A DNA stretch of 64,000 nucleotides from contig CP145413.1 in NCBI GenBank assembly GCA_036867785.1, positions 496,001-560,000 on the forward strand, in the 5' to 3' direction. Source of the DNA: Plasmodiophora brassicae (taxonomy: Eukaryota > Endomyxa: Phytomyxea > Phytomyxea > Plasmodiophorida). This document shows positions 22,953 through 32,768 of the stretch, one piece after another; the stretch's first letter is position 1; every line of letters begins with the position of its first letter. The translations under genes were made by a program, and so were the position numbers. The notes under the pieces are model-generated. The model made no database searches and was not told the origin of the DNA. It saw only the letters and a program-made list of their open reading frames with translations.

Positions 22953-24122
22953 ATGTCGCATCAGACGACCAGCGATGCCGATATCGTGCGGCAGGTTGAG
23001 TTCTACTTCAGTGACAGCAACCTGAGGCGCGATAAGTTCATGAAGGAGACGCTCAAGCAGAACGACGGCTCGATGCCCGTTTCGGTCCTGTTGACGTTCA
23101 AGAAAGTGCAGGCGATGACGTCTTCCGTTGAGGCCATTGCGAACGCGATTCGCAGCGGCTCAGAGGCGCTAAAGGTCTCCGAAGACGGCACAGCAATCTC
23201 TCGAGCCACTCCATTCTCGGAAGAGTCTCTGGACCAGGCGGATTTTGACGCGCGAACCGTCTACGTGAACCATGTTCCGATGGATGCCACGATCGACTCC
23301 CTGACTGAGACCATGTCTGCTTTCGGGAAGGTCAACATGGTTCGTATTCCAAAGGCAACCGATGAGGGACGACCTCATCGTGGGTTCGCATTCGTCGAGT
23401 TCGCTGATGTCGCTTCGGTCGCCAAAGCCGTCGAGGCTCTACCAAAGAAGTCAGCCCGGAAAGTAGAATCCGAGGAGGCCCAGGAAAACGAGAAGCCTGA
23501 GAATGCTGCTGAGGAACAGGGAGAGACTACTCCAGCTGAAGCTGACAAGAGGGACGACGTCAAGGCAATGTACGCTCTTTCGCATGCTGACTGGAAGAAG
23601 GTCGACGAAAAGAGGAAAAAGGAGAGGGCGCTGAAGACCCAGGATGCTGCACAGCCCGAGAAGGTTCACGAAAAGGACCGATTGGTGCGCATCACCGGCG
23701 ATCTGTCCGGCGCCAAACGAGAGGCGCTTCATTCTCTGTTCACGCCGATCGGCGACGTCAAGTTCGTCGATTTCCCGCCTTCGTCCGAGTTCGCCACGAT
23801 CCGTTTCGCGACCGCCGAAATCGCCAAGAACGTCGTCGAGAAGGTATCCGAGGGCAATGTCAAATTCGGCGAGAACGTGCTGTCCGCTGCGCTCCTGACC
23901 GAGGAAGAGCAGGAGGCGTACTGGAAGAAGGTCGAGGAGGACAAGGCTGCCCGGGACATCGCACGGCAGACGGGACGTCGCGATAAACGCCAAGGCAACA
24001 AGCACCAGGGCAAGCGCAAGCGGGCCGACACTGCCGCTGAGGAACCCACCAACAAGGCCGCAAAGACGACGACCACCGACGGCGACGTCGACGCCGCCCC
24101 TGCCGCCAGCGAGTCTGCCTGA
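22953..24122 (+). CDS. SSB: La protein (SSB/LARP3), RNA-binding chaperone
   Basis: An intact single-exon ORF of 389 residues. The La motif is at about residues 5-85 (IVRQVEFYFSDSNLRRDKFM). RRM1 is at about 98-175 (RTVYVNHVPMDATIDSL and the RNP1 strand RGFAFVEF). An acidic Glu-rich linker follows. The atypical C-terminal RRM is at about 243-325 (RLVRITGDLSG and SEFATIRFATAEIAKNV). A basic tail, KRQGNKHQGKRKRAD, follows and may hold the nuclear localisation signal. La binds the UUU-OH 3' ends of RNA polymerase III transcripts and protects pre-tRNAs in the nucleus. Length and domain order match the family. Confidence 0.94.
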   Translation: MSHQTTSDADIVRQVEFYFSDSNLRRDKFMKETLKQNDGSMPVSVLLTFKKVQAMTSSVEAIANAIRSGSEALKVSEDGTAISRATPFSEESLDQADFDARTVYVNHVPMDATIDSLTETMSAFGKVNMVRIPKATDEGRPHRGFAFVEFADVASVAKAVEALPKKSARKVESEEAQENEKPENAAEEQGETTPAEADKRDDVKAMYALSHADWKKVDEKRKKERALKTQDAAQPEKVHEKDRLVRITGDLSGAKREALHSLFTPIGDVKFVDFPPSSEFATIRFATAEIAKNVVEKVSEGNVKFGENVLSAALLTEEEQEAYWKKVEEDKAARDIARQTGRRDKRQGNKHQGKRKRADTAAEEPTNKAAKTTTTDGDVDAAPAASESA

Positions 24123-24348
24123 CCAGAACCGTCCCTAAAATCATTCTGATGTCAGACGACGACGTGTCGCACTACTGTCTCTGTAGTGCCCCGGCAGCCC
24201 CGATGCTGCGTAGGTAGTTCTGACTGTGGGATGGGAACGTACTCGTCAATCAGTGTTACAGCAGTCAGTCGGGGGGAGGCGTCGGCGGCAGGCCGTTTAA
24301 TTTGACAACGACCCGACGACAACGTCATTTTTCATTTTGGTCTTGTGG

Positions 24349-26071
24349 ATGGGGGATGATGATCGTCGGGCGGCGGTGGATGATGCGGCGCCCCTGTTGG
24401 ACGGTGTGTCGTCGAGGGCGGCACCCGAACGCAGGTCGATACCGGTCGGGCGTGCATTGTCAGTTGTGACCTGCGGGATTGTCGCAGTGGTGGTCGTCGT
24501 GCTTGTCACGCTGGTGCCCGGGCGCCGTGGTTCGCCTCCACATTGTCTGGTTGTCGTGTCGCTTGATGGATTCCGGTATGACTATCTCAAGCATCTGCCG
24601 CCGGACAGCGCATTGCAACGTCTCGCTGCTGAGGGCGTTCACGTCAACCGCTTACGGCCCGTGTTTCCATCAAAGACATTTCCGAATCATTATACACTCG
24701 TCACTGGTGTGTTTCCGGAAACACATGGGTGCGTGCTAGCGGATAGCGGTCTGCTTCCGGCACTGAGTCATGTGCAGAATCGTAGGGAACCATTTCTTCG
24801 ACCCAACGGATTCAACATGGTTTACAATGGGAAGTACAGAAAGTAAGTGGTGGGGAGCCGAACCCATCTGGGTTACAGCGGAATTACAACGTCGCCAAGC
24901 GAATGTCTTCTTCTGGCCGGGATCTTCGGCTGTCATCAAAGGCGTATCACCAACCGTCACGTTTCCGGTATCGTCCCTCTCTTTCTGTAGTTAGACGACG
25001 CTGACATTCGCCGCTACTACATAGTATAATGAGTCAGTCACTTTCGAGGAGCGAATTGACCGCGCGAGAGAATGGGTGGGCCAGGGTGTTCAAAGGCCAC
25101 CTCTGATCATGGTGTACCTTTCGGAGCCGGACGCTTCTGGACACGAGTAGGGTCGGCAGACTAGCTGAATTGGCGCTTGCGTAACATGACTTCCAGATAT
25201 GGCCCAGATTCAGAGCAGACAATCTCTGCCATTCATCGCGCCGATTCGATGATCTCCCGATTGATTGATGGGTTGGATAGGACCAACGTGGATTTGCTCA
25301 TCGTTAGGTAACGCCAAGCGCTGCTCCAGCAAACCGGATGTCTCTGACACAGGCTGGCCGTCCAGTGACCATGGAATGGTAAACATCGGAGACTCACCTG
25401 ACAAGATCATCGACCTCGACAAATTTCTCCATGTCCCGATCCCAAACCGGCTTCGGGTGGCGGCTTGCACTCCCGAGTTGCAGATCTACCCTGATGCCGA
25501 CCTGATACCTGAGATAGTGCAAAACCTCAGCGCTGCTGTTAAGCAGTATCCGAACATTAAGGTGTACCGGAAAGAAGAGGTTGCTGGTCGCATGTGACTG
25601 GGTCCCGTTGTGAGCAACGCTGACCAGCGCGCAATCAGATTCCTCGCCGTTTCCAATATCGAGACAACGCTCGGATTGCTCCTTTCGTAGTCGTTGCCGA
25701 TGTTGGATACAAGATTGTTGGAAAGTGTATCGCCCCTCGGATGGCCGGTGCACTTTATCGGATTCTGAATCGTATCCCTGGAAACAGCGTTCGGCTGTCC
25801 CGACGATGGCTTACGAGGAGGGCATGGGTTCGACAATGACGATCCACGCATGGGCGGCATCCTGATTGGCGTTGGACCGTCTTTCGAAGAACGAAAACAG
25901 GTACCGATCCTGAACAACACCGAGGTCACTCCTGCGCGGACCATGCGCGCCTGCCTGCATACCTGACGGTATCCTCAGGTCTACGAGACCATGTGCCGGA
26001 TTCTCGAAATTGTTCCCGCGCCAAACAACGGGACCCGCTCCGGTATCGACAGCCTCTTGAAGCACACATGA
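24349..26071 (+). CDS. ENPP-type ectonucleotide pyrophosphatase/phosphodiesterase (multi-exon)
   Basis: The first ATG of the long exon (24349) gives a type II membrane protein. About 35 cytosolic residues are followed by a transmembrane segment (VVTCGIVAVVVVVLVTLVP), then the catalytic domain. Signatures are VVVSLDGFRYDYL (metal-binding Asp), FPSKTFPNHYTLVTG with the nucleophile Thr, WWGAEPIWVTAE, MVYLSEPDASGHE, SDHGMVN and, in the last exons, a C-terminal metal-site region around MGGILIGVGPSF. ENPPs are two-zinc phosphodiesterases that split nucleotide or lipid phosphodiesters outside the cell. About eight short introns are needed; exons between 25.0 and 25.9 kb are the least certain. Confidence 0.83.
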
Positions 26072-26214
26072 GCCCATTTGTTCCCTAATAAACTGTCCAA
26101 TGCAAACGCCGTCTACGAATTCGTTGCTGCTGCGTCACGCTGGCGCTTAGGTACAACTGCGCGTCGGGTGTCGGGGAAACTCCGTTGGACCTGGCCCGGT
26201 GAGCGCGGCCAGCA

Positions 26215-27685
26215 ATGCTGCAGCCGTTCAGCCGATTGGGCCTGAGTCCGACGTTAGTGAAGCGGATATGCTCGGTCGGCTGGACGACGCCGACGCCGAT
26301 CCAGGAGGCGGCGATCTCGGCGATCCAGCGGAGGCTGCCGCGGACCGATGAGGCGCGCTGGGATTTCTGCCGGCAAGCTGTCGTCATTGATTCCATGACG
26401 GGATCGGGGAAGACGTTGGCGTATCTGCTGCCCTTAATCGACGTCGCCATGGTCTCCAGAGGGCCCTCGGCAGCGATCGTCGTTCCGACAGACACGCTAG
26501 GACGTACGATTCAGCGCGTTCAACCAGGAACCCCGTATCTAACGCGAGAGGTCTGTTGCAGAACAGGTCCACGACGTTGTCAGTACCATCTTCCCCGGTC
26601 TGTCCACGATTGTCGACTCTGAAGGGCAATGCTCGCGCTCGGCCCGAACTGGCCTGCTCATCGGGTCCATCCACGCCTTGTCGAGACTGCCCGCTGACCG
26701 AATCGCCAACCTGCGCTGCGTCGTCCTCGACGAGGCGGACATGATCATGCGGCCGCCATCCCGGTACGAGCCTGCCAAGAAGATGCGGGTCAAATCACGC
26801 AAACGAGCTGTCACCGTCGAGGCCCTGCACCGCCTGCTGCAGACACACCTACCTGGCGATGACGAGTTCGACAGTGACGACGATGAAGGTGAGGACGATG
26901 GCAAGCACGTTCAAGAGGTGGAGGACGATGGCGAGCACGTTCGAGAGGTGGAGGACGATGCCGACGCTGGCGATAGGGATCTTGAGGCCCCGATCGTTGC
27001 CACCGATGACGGTCCCACTACTCCAGCGCTGATGCCGTTGCTGGTCGCCGTGTCCGCTACTGTCAACAGCCCGTTAAGGCACATGCTGAAAGTCAACGAC
27101 TTCGTCGGCCACGTCCATACGGTGTCCACGGAACCGTCTGGGTCTGGGTTGGCGTCCCCGTACGCCATACCGCCCCAGCTGGTGCACAAGTACATCGACC
27201 TGACCGACGTCTACGTCAAGGGTGTCGACAAGGTCGACATGCTGGCGTATGCGATCCAGACGGCGTTCACCAGCCTTCACGACCGCGAGCTGACGCTTGC
27301 TGTCGCACCCCCGGAGACGTCGGTGACGATGGTTGCTGAATCGCTTCAGCGATTCGGCCTTCGGGTATCCGTCGTCGACCGGGTCAACGACGACGAGTTC
27401 GGGAAATTTCGTGCCCGCGCTCACACCGATTTCGACGTCGTCGTCGGGTCGGAGTCGGCGGTCCGGGGTCTGGACCTGCCGGCCGTCCGGCAGGTCGTCC
27501 TGCTGGACCTACCAAGCCAGCCCAGCGACTACGTCCACCTGGCTGGGCGCACTGCTCGACAAGGTCGGCCTGGGACGGTGACGACCCTGATCCACGGGCG
27601 CCTGCGCCGCGAATCCATGCAGCGCCTGGCCGAACAGCTCCAGATCGCTGTCGATGAAACCGTGCTGAACTTCGATGCGGTTTAG
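26215..27685 (+). CDS. DEAD-box RNA helicase with acidic repeat insertion
   Basis: Two exons are joined by a 31-nt intron (26518-26548): DTLGRTIQR continues into RSVAEQVHDVVSTIFP. Helicase motifs in order are the Q-motif region (GWTTPTPIQEAAI), motif I SMTGSGKT, motif II DEAD, motif III SAT, then RGLDLP and motif VI HLAGRTARQGRPG. Between motifs II and III an acidic insert contains an 11-residue tandem repeat (EVEDDGEHVRE, about 2.5 copies). The protein is ATP-dependent and acts on RNA. Which DEAD-box subfamily it belongs to, including mitochondrial DDX28/MRH4-type, cannot be decided by eye. Confidence 0.85.
26887..26970 (+). repeat. 33-bp tandem repeat within the helicase CDS
   Basis: The unit gaggtggaggacgatggcga is seen about 2.5 times in a row with small changes (lysine or glutamate variants). 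The repeat unit is a multiple of three, so the frame stays open and the protein gains acidic 11-residue units. Confidence 0.75.
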
Positions 27686-27785
27686 AGCGTTGTGCGTGCA
27701 AATATAGTTAAAGTTGTATTCCACGAGATCCCGAAATGTATGGGTGTTGATTGAAACACCGTTGCTTTTAAGATTGTGGGTGAAT

Positions 27786-28157
27786 TTAAGCGCTGGACTG
27801 CGTGTACTTGGTGACGGCCTTGGTGCCTTCGGAGACGGCGTGCTTGGCGAGCTCACCGGGCAGGATCAGGCGGACAGAGGTCTGGATCTCACGCGACGAC
27901 AGGGTGGACTTGGAGTTGTAGCGCGCAAGACGGCCGGCCTCCAGGGCGATGCGCTCGAAGATGTCGTTGATGAACGAGTTCATGATGGACATGGCGCGGC
28001 GCGAGATACCCGTGTCGGGGTGGACCTGCTTCAGGACCTTGTAGATGTACGTCGCGTACGACTCGACGCGCTTCTTGTGGCGCTTCGAGCCCTTGCTCGG
28101 CTGCTTGGCCGTCTTGCCGGCGGCCTTGGTCGCGCTCGGGGCCTTCTTTGGCGGCAT
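27786..28157 (-). CDS. H2B: histone H2B
   Basis: Intronless ORF of 123 residues. A lysine-rich tail ([19 protein letters not shown]) precedes the histone fold, which holds the H2B signature [33 protein letters not shown], and [19 protein letters not shown] near the end. It pairs with H2A in nucleosomes. No H2A gene is adjacent in the window. The gene lacks introns, unlike most neighbours, which is usual for replication-dependent histones. Upstream on its strand lie CCAAT-type boxes (28375-28400, reverse-strand agccaat), typical of histone promoters. Confidence 0.97.
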   Translation of the reverse strand: MPPKKAPSATKAAGKTAKQPSKGSKRHKKRVESYATYIYKVLKQVHPDTGISRRAMSIMNSFINDIFERIALEAGRLARYNSKSTLSSREIQTSVRLILPGELAKHAVSEGTKAVTKYTQSSA

Positions 28158-28714
28158 CGTCAACTCAGATGAATCGGAACTTGATCTGCTCGTAACGCGC
28201 ACGAAATGATTATGACGACGACGCCGTGGTTGCAGACGACGACGTTGTTCGAAGTTCGAACCCCGCCCGGCGCCGGTCAGGGACGAGAAGCGCGCCAAAC
28301 CGTCCGCCGCATACCAGGGACGGACACACCACGGTCGGGGCCTATGACCGCCTTGTCCGGCAAAACGCGATCCTATTGGCTGGTTCAGCCGCCAAAACGC
28401 GCTCAGGCCGTGCGGCGCCGACAAGTCGCCAAGGTGGTCCAAGGATCGAAGCAGACTATCGGAATTGGACAACAGGTCAAGCAGTAAACCTCATCGTGGA
28501 TAGTTGTACTGCATGCACGCACGGTATAATAACGAGGAATTTGATCATCTATATTACTTCCATGAACGATATAGAATATGTTCGTCACGATGTTGATCGA
28601 TTGGGTGGCTGCGGTGGAGGTGGCAGACGCCTATTGAAGGACATCGGCGGGCCCAGCCGGCTCGCCGTTGATGATGTCATTTCGAGACTCCATCTTGAGC
28701 TGGTAATCGCGCCG
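28158..28714. promoter_or_regulatory. H2B upstream region, no supported gene
   Basis: The 557 bp upstream of H2B contain an attggct element (CCAAT box on the minus strand) near 28375. No coherent gene is seen, though the PHD-finger gene may extend its 3' end to about 28625 with one more small intron. Confidence 0.3.
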
Positions 28715-30770
28715 CTACAATACACACGGGTTGGTATAGTACTGCAGGCTGCGAATGCGCTGATGTGCCCACCTTGGAGGGACACCGCCAAGATTACTCT
28801 TGAAACGGGGGAGATCAATATGCGTCGGCGGTGCGGGCGCATCGACAGGAGCATTCATATAGGTCTGCATAAGCTCTGATAGATTGGACAACGGAGTGGT
28901 GGACCCTGGTCCAGCGCTCGCTGCATCACAGCCGAACGTTAGTTTCGGCAGCCAGCCAGAGGTAGTTAGTGATAACTACCTGGAGACAATCCGCTCAAGG
29001 CAGCAGGACGACCGGCTGCCTGGGCCGAATACGCTTGTGCTTGGGCAGGAGCAGATGCCTCGATGTCTGATTTCATCCATGCTTAGTGGACGATACCGAA
29101 CCGATAACGAGACAGGTTACCAGCCATCGACGATGTGCGCCCTAGCTTCGGGATCGTAGTTAATCGTGGGATCGTAGCAAGGCTAGGCTTTGCATTTGTT
29201 GGATCAGGCCCTGTTGTATCAATATCCATGCCGTCCTGATTTCTTGTCGGTTCTTCAGCGCCATGGTCTCTTCTGAAGGACACCGGGGAAACGGGAACCG
29301 ACCCGCCGGGGGACGACCGTTGTGACCCGGTCATCGCAGCCGGAGGTGGAGTCCTTGGAACCTGTCGAGGCGGTGGACTGTGCGACCGACTCCTGGACCG
29401 TCTGCCTGTAGAGATGGTTAAATAGCGCCTCCATTCAATCCAAGCCAACCTACCTTCGTTCTGGATGCCGGCGCGATCCCCGTCCACGACCATAGCAGAG
29501 GTATCGCGATCTGAACGAGAATACAACGCAGGGTCTGCGAGGTACTGTTGAACCAGTTGATTTCTTAGGGGCAGTTGTTGGGAGGACAACGCAGTCTCCA
29601 CTGCTGGATGGTTCGGTCCGTTCTCGTTAAGGCCCCTTTGCTGCATGAGCCAAACCTGGGAAAGTCCGAATTGAGTCCATATTGTTCCACGAAGCACGGA
29701 TTATGCATAGCGAACCTTTGCGCCCAGGTACAGGGGACTGACAGGAAACAGACGCTTCAGCAGCGCAGGGGATGCCTTTAGCTGGTCCAAATCATACGCT
29801 CCTAGCATATCACCAGGAACCGAGTCTGCAGCTACAGACATGGTCATGGCGATGCGAAAGCACAGCTTCGGCGTGTCGTACCAGATTTGGAAGCTTGTGA
29901 GGTTCGCGATTTCTTCCGCTTCAGAGTAGGCCCGCTCTCAGGTCCATTAGCGTTTGCATTAGAATGAGCAGCTTCAGGAGTCGTCACGCCTCCACTCCTT
30001 CTTCGCTTCTTGTCACGATCTTCCATCAACTGTATTGTTTGCATGATCTTGGCGATCTTACGCTCCTCTCTGAGACGGGAGTTAGTCTTAACTCTTTGGA
30101 TACCGCATTGCGACCAACCGAGATAGTTGACGTCGCTGCTCATCTTCGGGCGCAGACGCATTTTCTGTACCATGTCCAGAGGCGCCGGGAACAATGGCGT
30201 CGGCTCCAGGGACGATAGGTGCAGACTTATCACTTGGCGCATCAGCCTCCAGAACGGTCTACCACACAGTTGAAACAAATTGACCAGAGTGAACTGACAA
30301 GCCAGCATACGGAAGGCTGTTTCTTCGGCTTAGCTTTCTTCTTTTTCACGACGGTTGGCTTTCCAGCGACAACTTTTACAGCACCGGCGGCCGGCCGTAG
30401 GCCCCCGACCCAATGTCCTCTTGCGTCGTGGAGATCAGGTCGGCAAAGTTCACAGAAGTACTCTTTCGGGACTTTGCCTTTGTCAACCTGACTGCCTTAG
30501 TCAGAAATATAACAGTAAACGCAACGCGAATATCGTACTCGAACGCAATCGCCATGCTGCCAGACTTGACATATCTCGCATTCGATCATGAAACCGTCCT
30601 GCGACACGGTCAACACTTAGCGACGGCATCATAATTCGCAGGCGAAATACCACTTGTGAGTTATCGTCGCAAACGCATCGAGTGACCCACTGATCCGAGC
30701 TGCCCTGAACGCCATCGCCATCATCGGCGTCCGAGCTCACCGGCGAATCATTGCCGTTCGCCCCGGACAT
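28715..30770 (-). CDS. PHD-finger protein resembling KMT2E/SETD5/Set3 but without a SET domain
   Basis: The start MSGANGNDSPVSSDADDGD is acidic. QWVTRCVCDDNSQ splices to DGFMIECEICQVWQHGDCV, and then a downstream exon gives VPKEYFCELCRPDLHDA, forming a Cys4-His-Cys3 PHD finger very like that of KMT2E and SETD5. A basic stretch (KKKKAKPKKQ) follows, then SRLREERKIAKIMQTIQLME, resembling the REERKxxAIxQxFxRxE helix found in those proteins, then a Ser/Pro-rich tail with about six introns (one contains a clear ctaac branch site). No SET domain was found in the exons I could join. Likely a chromatin reader of H3K4 methylation. The 3' end is uncertain (28715 or about 28625). Confidence 0.65.
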
Positions 30771-31121
30771 CCAACCTCGGGACCGCCACGCTCACTGCGG
30801 TACCGCCTGCGACGTCCCCTGTCGTGTTTAGGCAGCGACCACGGGCGCGGCAGCCGCCGACCAGCGAGAAACGGTTGGTCCCCAACACGAAACCGATTCG
30901 TTTGGTCGCGATCGCCACGGACTTTGCTGAGCGGCTCCAAAGGAGGCCCAAAAAAATATCCCGTCCGCCGCCCATTTCGACGCGCCGGCGTCTGTTTTGC
31001 CACTGATGACGGATCACAGGCACTGTCGGGGCGTCGGCTCAGCCGTGCTGCGCCAGCGGGGCTGACTTGACCACTTGCTAAAAATGGTCGAGCAGGACCG
31101 TCCTGTGGAACGGCGCTGCAT

Positions 31122-31475
31122 GTGAGACGGGGCACGTCAGGCTGTATTGGGATGTTCTTGTTGACGTTCTACCGAGACTGTGCCTCCGTGTCGGTGCTTG
31201 TCAGTGTCGAGCTGAAATCGCCTGTCGTTGATGACGTCATGGTGCTCGACTTCGACGACGTGACGTCTAGCTCGCCGCTCCATAACGGCCGACCGTTCTC
31301 CCAGCGCACCACGGTGCTGAATACGTCATCGGTCACGTCCCGCTGGCGTCGGGCAGTCGGCCGCTTGCGCTTCCTCGTCGCTGGAGCATTGCACGCCGCA
31401 TCGTTGCCCTCCATATTTTCTGCCGCACTGGTCTGCACGGGCACCGTCCCGGACAGTCATACACACGGCCGATGA
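31122..31475. other. ORF pair open on both strands, coding strand undecided
   Basis: A plus-strand ORF (31122-31475, 117 codons, G/C-rich third positions, about 83%) and a minus-strand ORF (31169-31444, 91 codons, Thr/Ser-rich tail) overlap almost completely. Neither product matches a known family. The flanks 30771-31121 and 31476-31640 show no supported gene. Confidence 0.25.
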
Positions 31476-31650
31476 CGCCCTGAACGGGAATTGCTTCGAG
31501 AGCATTCGAGACTAAAACCTCCGGGAACGCACATTCATCTCACGTGTTGGCGGTAGCTATGAAATGCATACCAACGGTACGTGTGGCGTTTGGCCGTTAC
31601 TATTGTTGTGTGTCAACCCTCACTGGGCCGGTACCCTCCTCGAGCAGGAT

Positions 31651-32590
31651 GATGAGCGACGGTAGGCCGGGACAGTGACGAAAATGAAAGGTACGGGCGT
31701 CTCTCTTCTTTCGATCTCGCGCTCAACACCTCTGCTGCAGCCATCCACCACGAGTGGATCATTGAAGGTCCTTCGTATTGCCTTGTTGTGTGCTGACGCG
31801 GGAAACCGGACCAGATATGTCAACCTCATTCGCTCCTTTCCGGCTCCGATTCCACGACCTGTTGCTACTTGTACGGAACCTGCAGTCCGCCTCCGAAAGA
31901 CCCAGAGATCGTACCTGTCGCGCATGCGTCCGATCCAAACAAACCGCAAGTTGCGACAGTGCCGTCGTAGCCAGATGTCACCGCGTCATGGTATGCCGAC
32001 CTGATTACCTGCCGAGAGTCCAGCTGAGCGGTCAATTCCTTGACAGCTTCCACGCTGGTGTGTGCATATTGCTACGAGGAACGGCGCTCCATGGCCAACC
32101 GGAAAGGTTGCCCAAAGCCACAGAACGGTCCGCCTTACGCTATCAATCTCCTCTGACGAAGACCCTGCCAGAACTGTTGAAGGTCGAAACGCATTGTATT
32201 TTGATGCTATGGTGCTCAATGGTCGTTACGAATGCAGCCCCGTCCGATTTATCTTGAGAAATGCATGCTGAATGCTGGCCCACATGACGGTTGTCCGTCT
32301 TCCGGGATGACGATGTCCTCTTCTTGGTCATGTCATTGCCGGTGACGCAACTTGTGCAGCGAACATCGATGGCATTGGAGATGCCAGCATCCGATATCAA
32401 ATGACAGAGACGGGACAATACTTGTCGGCGAGATTACATGTTCTACCGTACCTCCAACATACGGAGTCGTCCATAAGTTCGAAGGCACGTCGTTCCAGCT
32501 GTCTGTCTCCGTCCGGTTCCGATCGTTGTCGTGAATCACGTTTCGCCTTCCGATGGGATACCTTCCGGGTGGTCGTGACTCATGATCCGT
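31651..32590 (+). CDS. unresolved Cys-rich multi-exon gene, unknown
   Basis: Short GT-AG introns join fragments into a Cys-rich reading frame. The proposed start is MMSDGTGVSLLSIS near 31651. It continues with ICQPHSLLSGSDSTTCCYLYG, then LRQCRRSQMSPRHASTLV, then CAYCYEERRSMANRK and VEGRNALYFDAMVLNGRY. The CxxC and neighbouring Cys residues suggest a zinc-binding module. The 3' part (32240-32590) can be read in more than one way, and the stop at about 32590 is only one possibility. Opposite-strand ORFs overlap it but splice less well. Treat the model as a hypothesis. Confidence 0.3.
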
Positions 32591-32768
32591 AGAACGGCAG
32601 GGCCCTCCTCCGTAAAGCGGGCCTCATTCGAAATTCGCCAAACTCGATCGAACAGGCTTCCATCGCTGCCAAAGCCGACCACCGACCACTCGCCCCAGCA
32701 GCGAGGACTAGCCCTGTTCATCGACCCCAAACCTGTCCCAACACCACCACCAACCCATCATCAAGGAA

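Noticed and set aside
31900-31995. Fungal Zn2Cys6 cluster (CRACVRSKQTASCD)
   Set aside because: This frame crosses a likely intron and lacks the second half of the cluster; the spliced frame uses other Cys residues.
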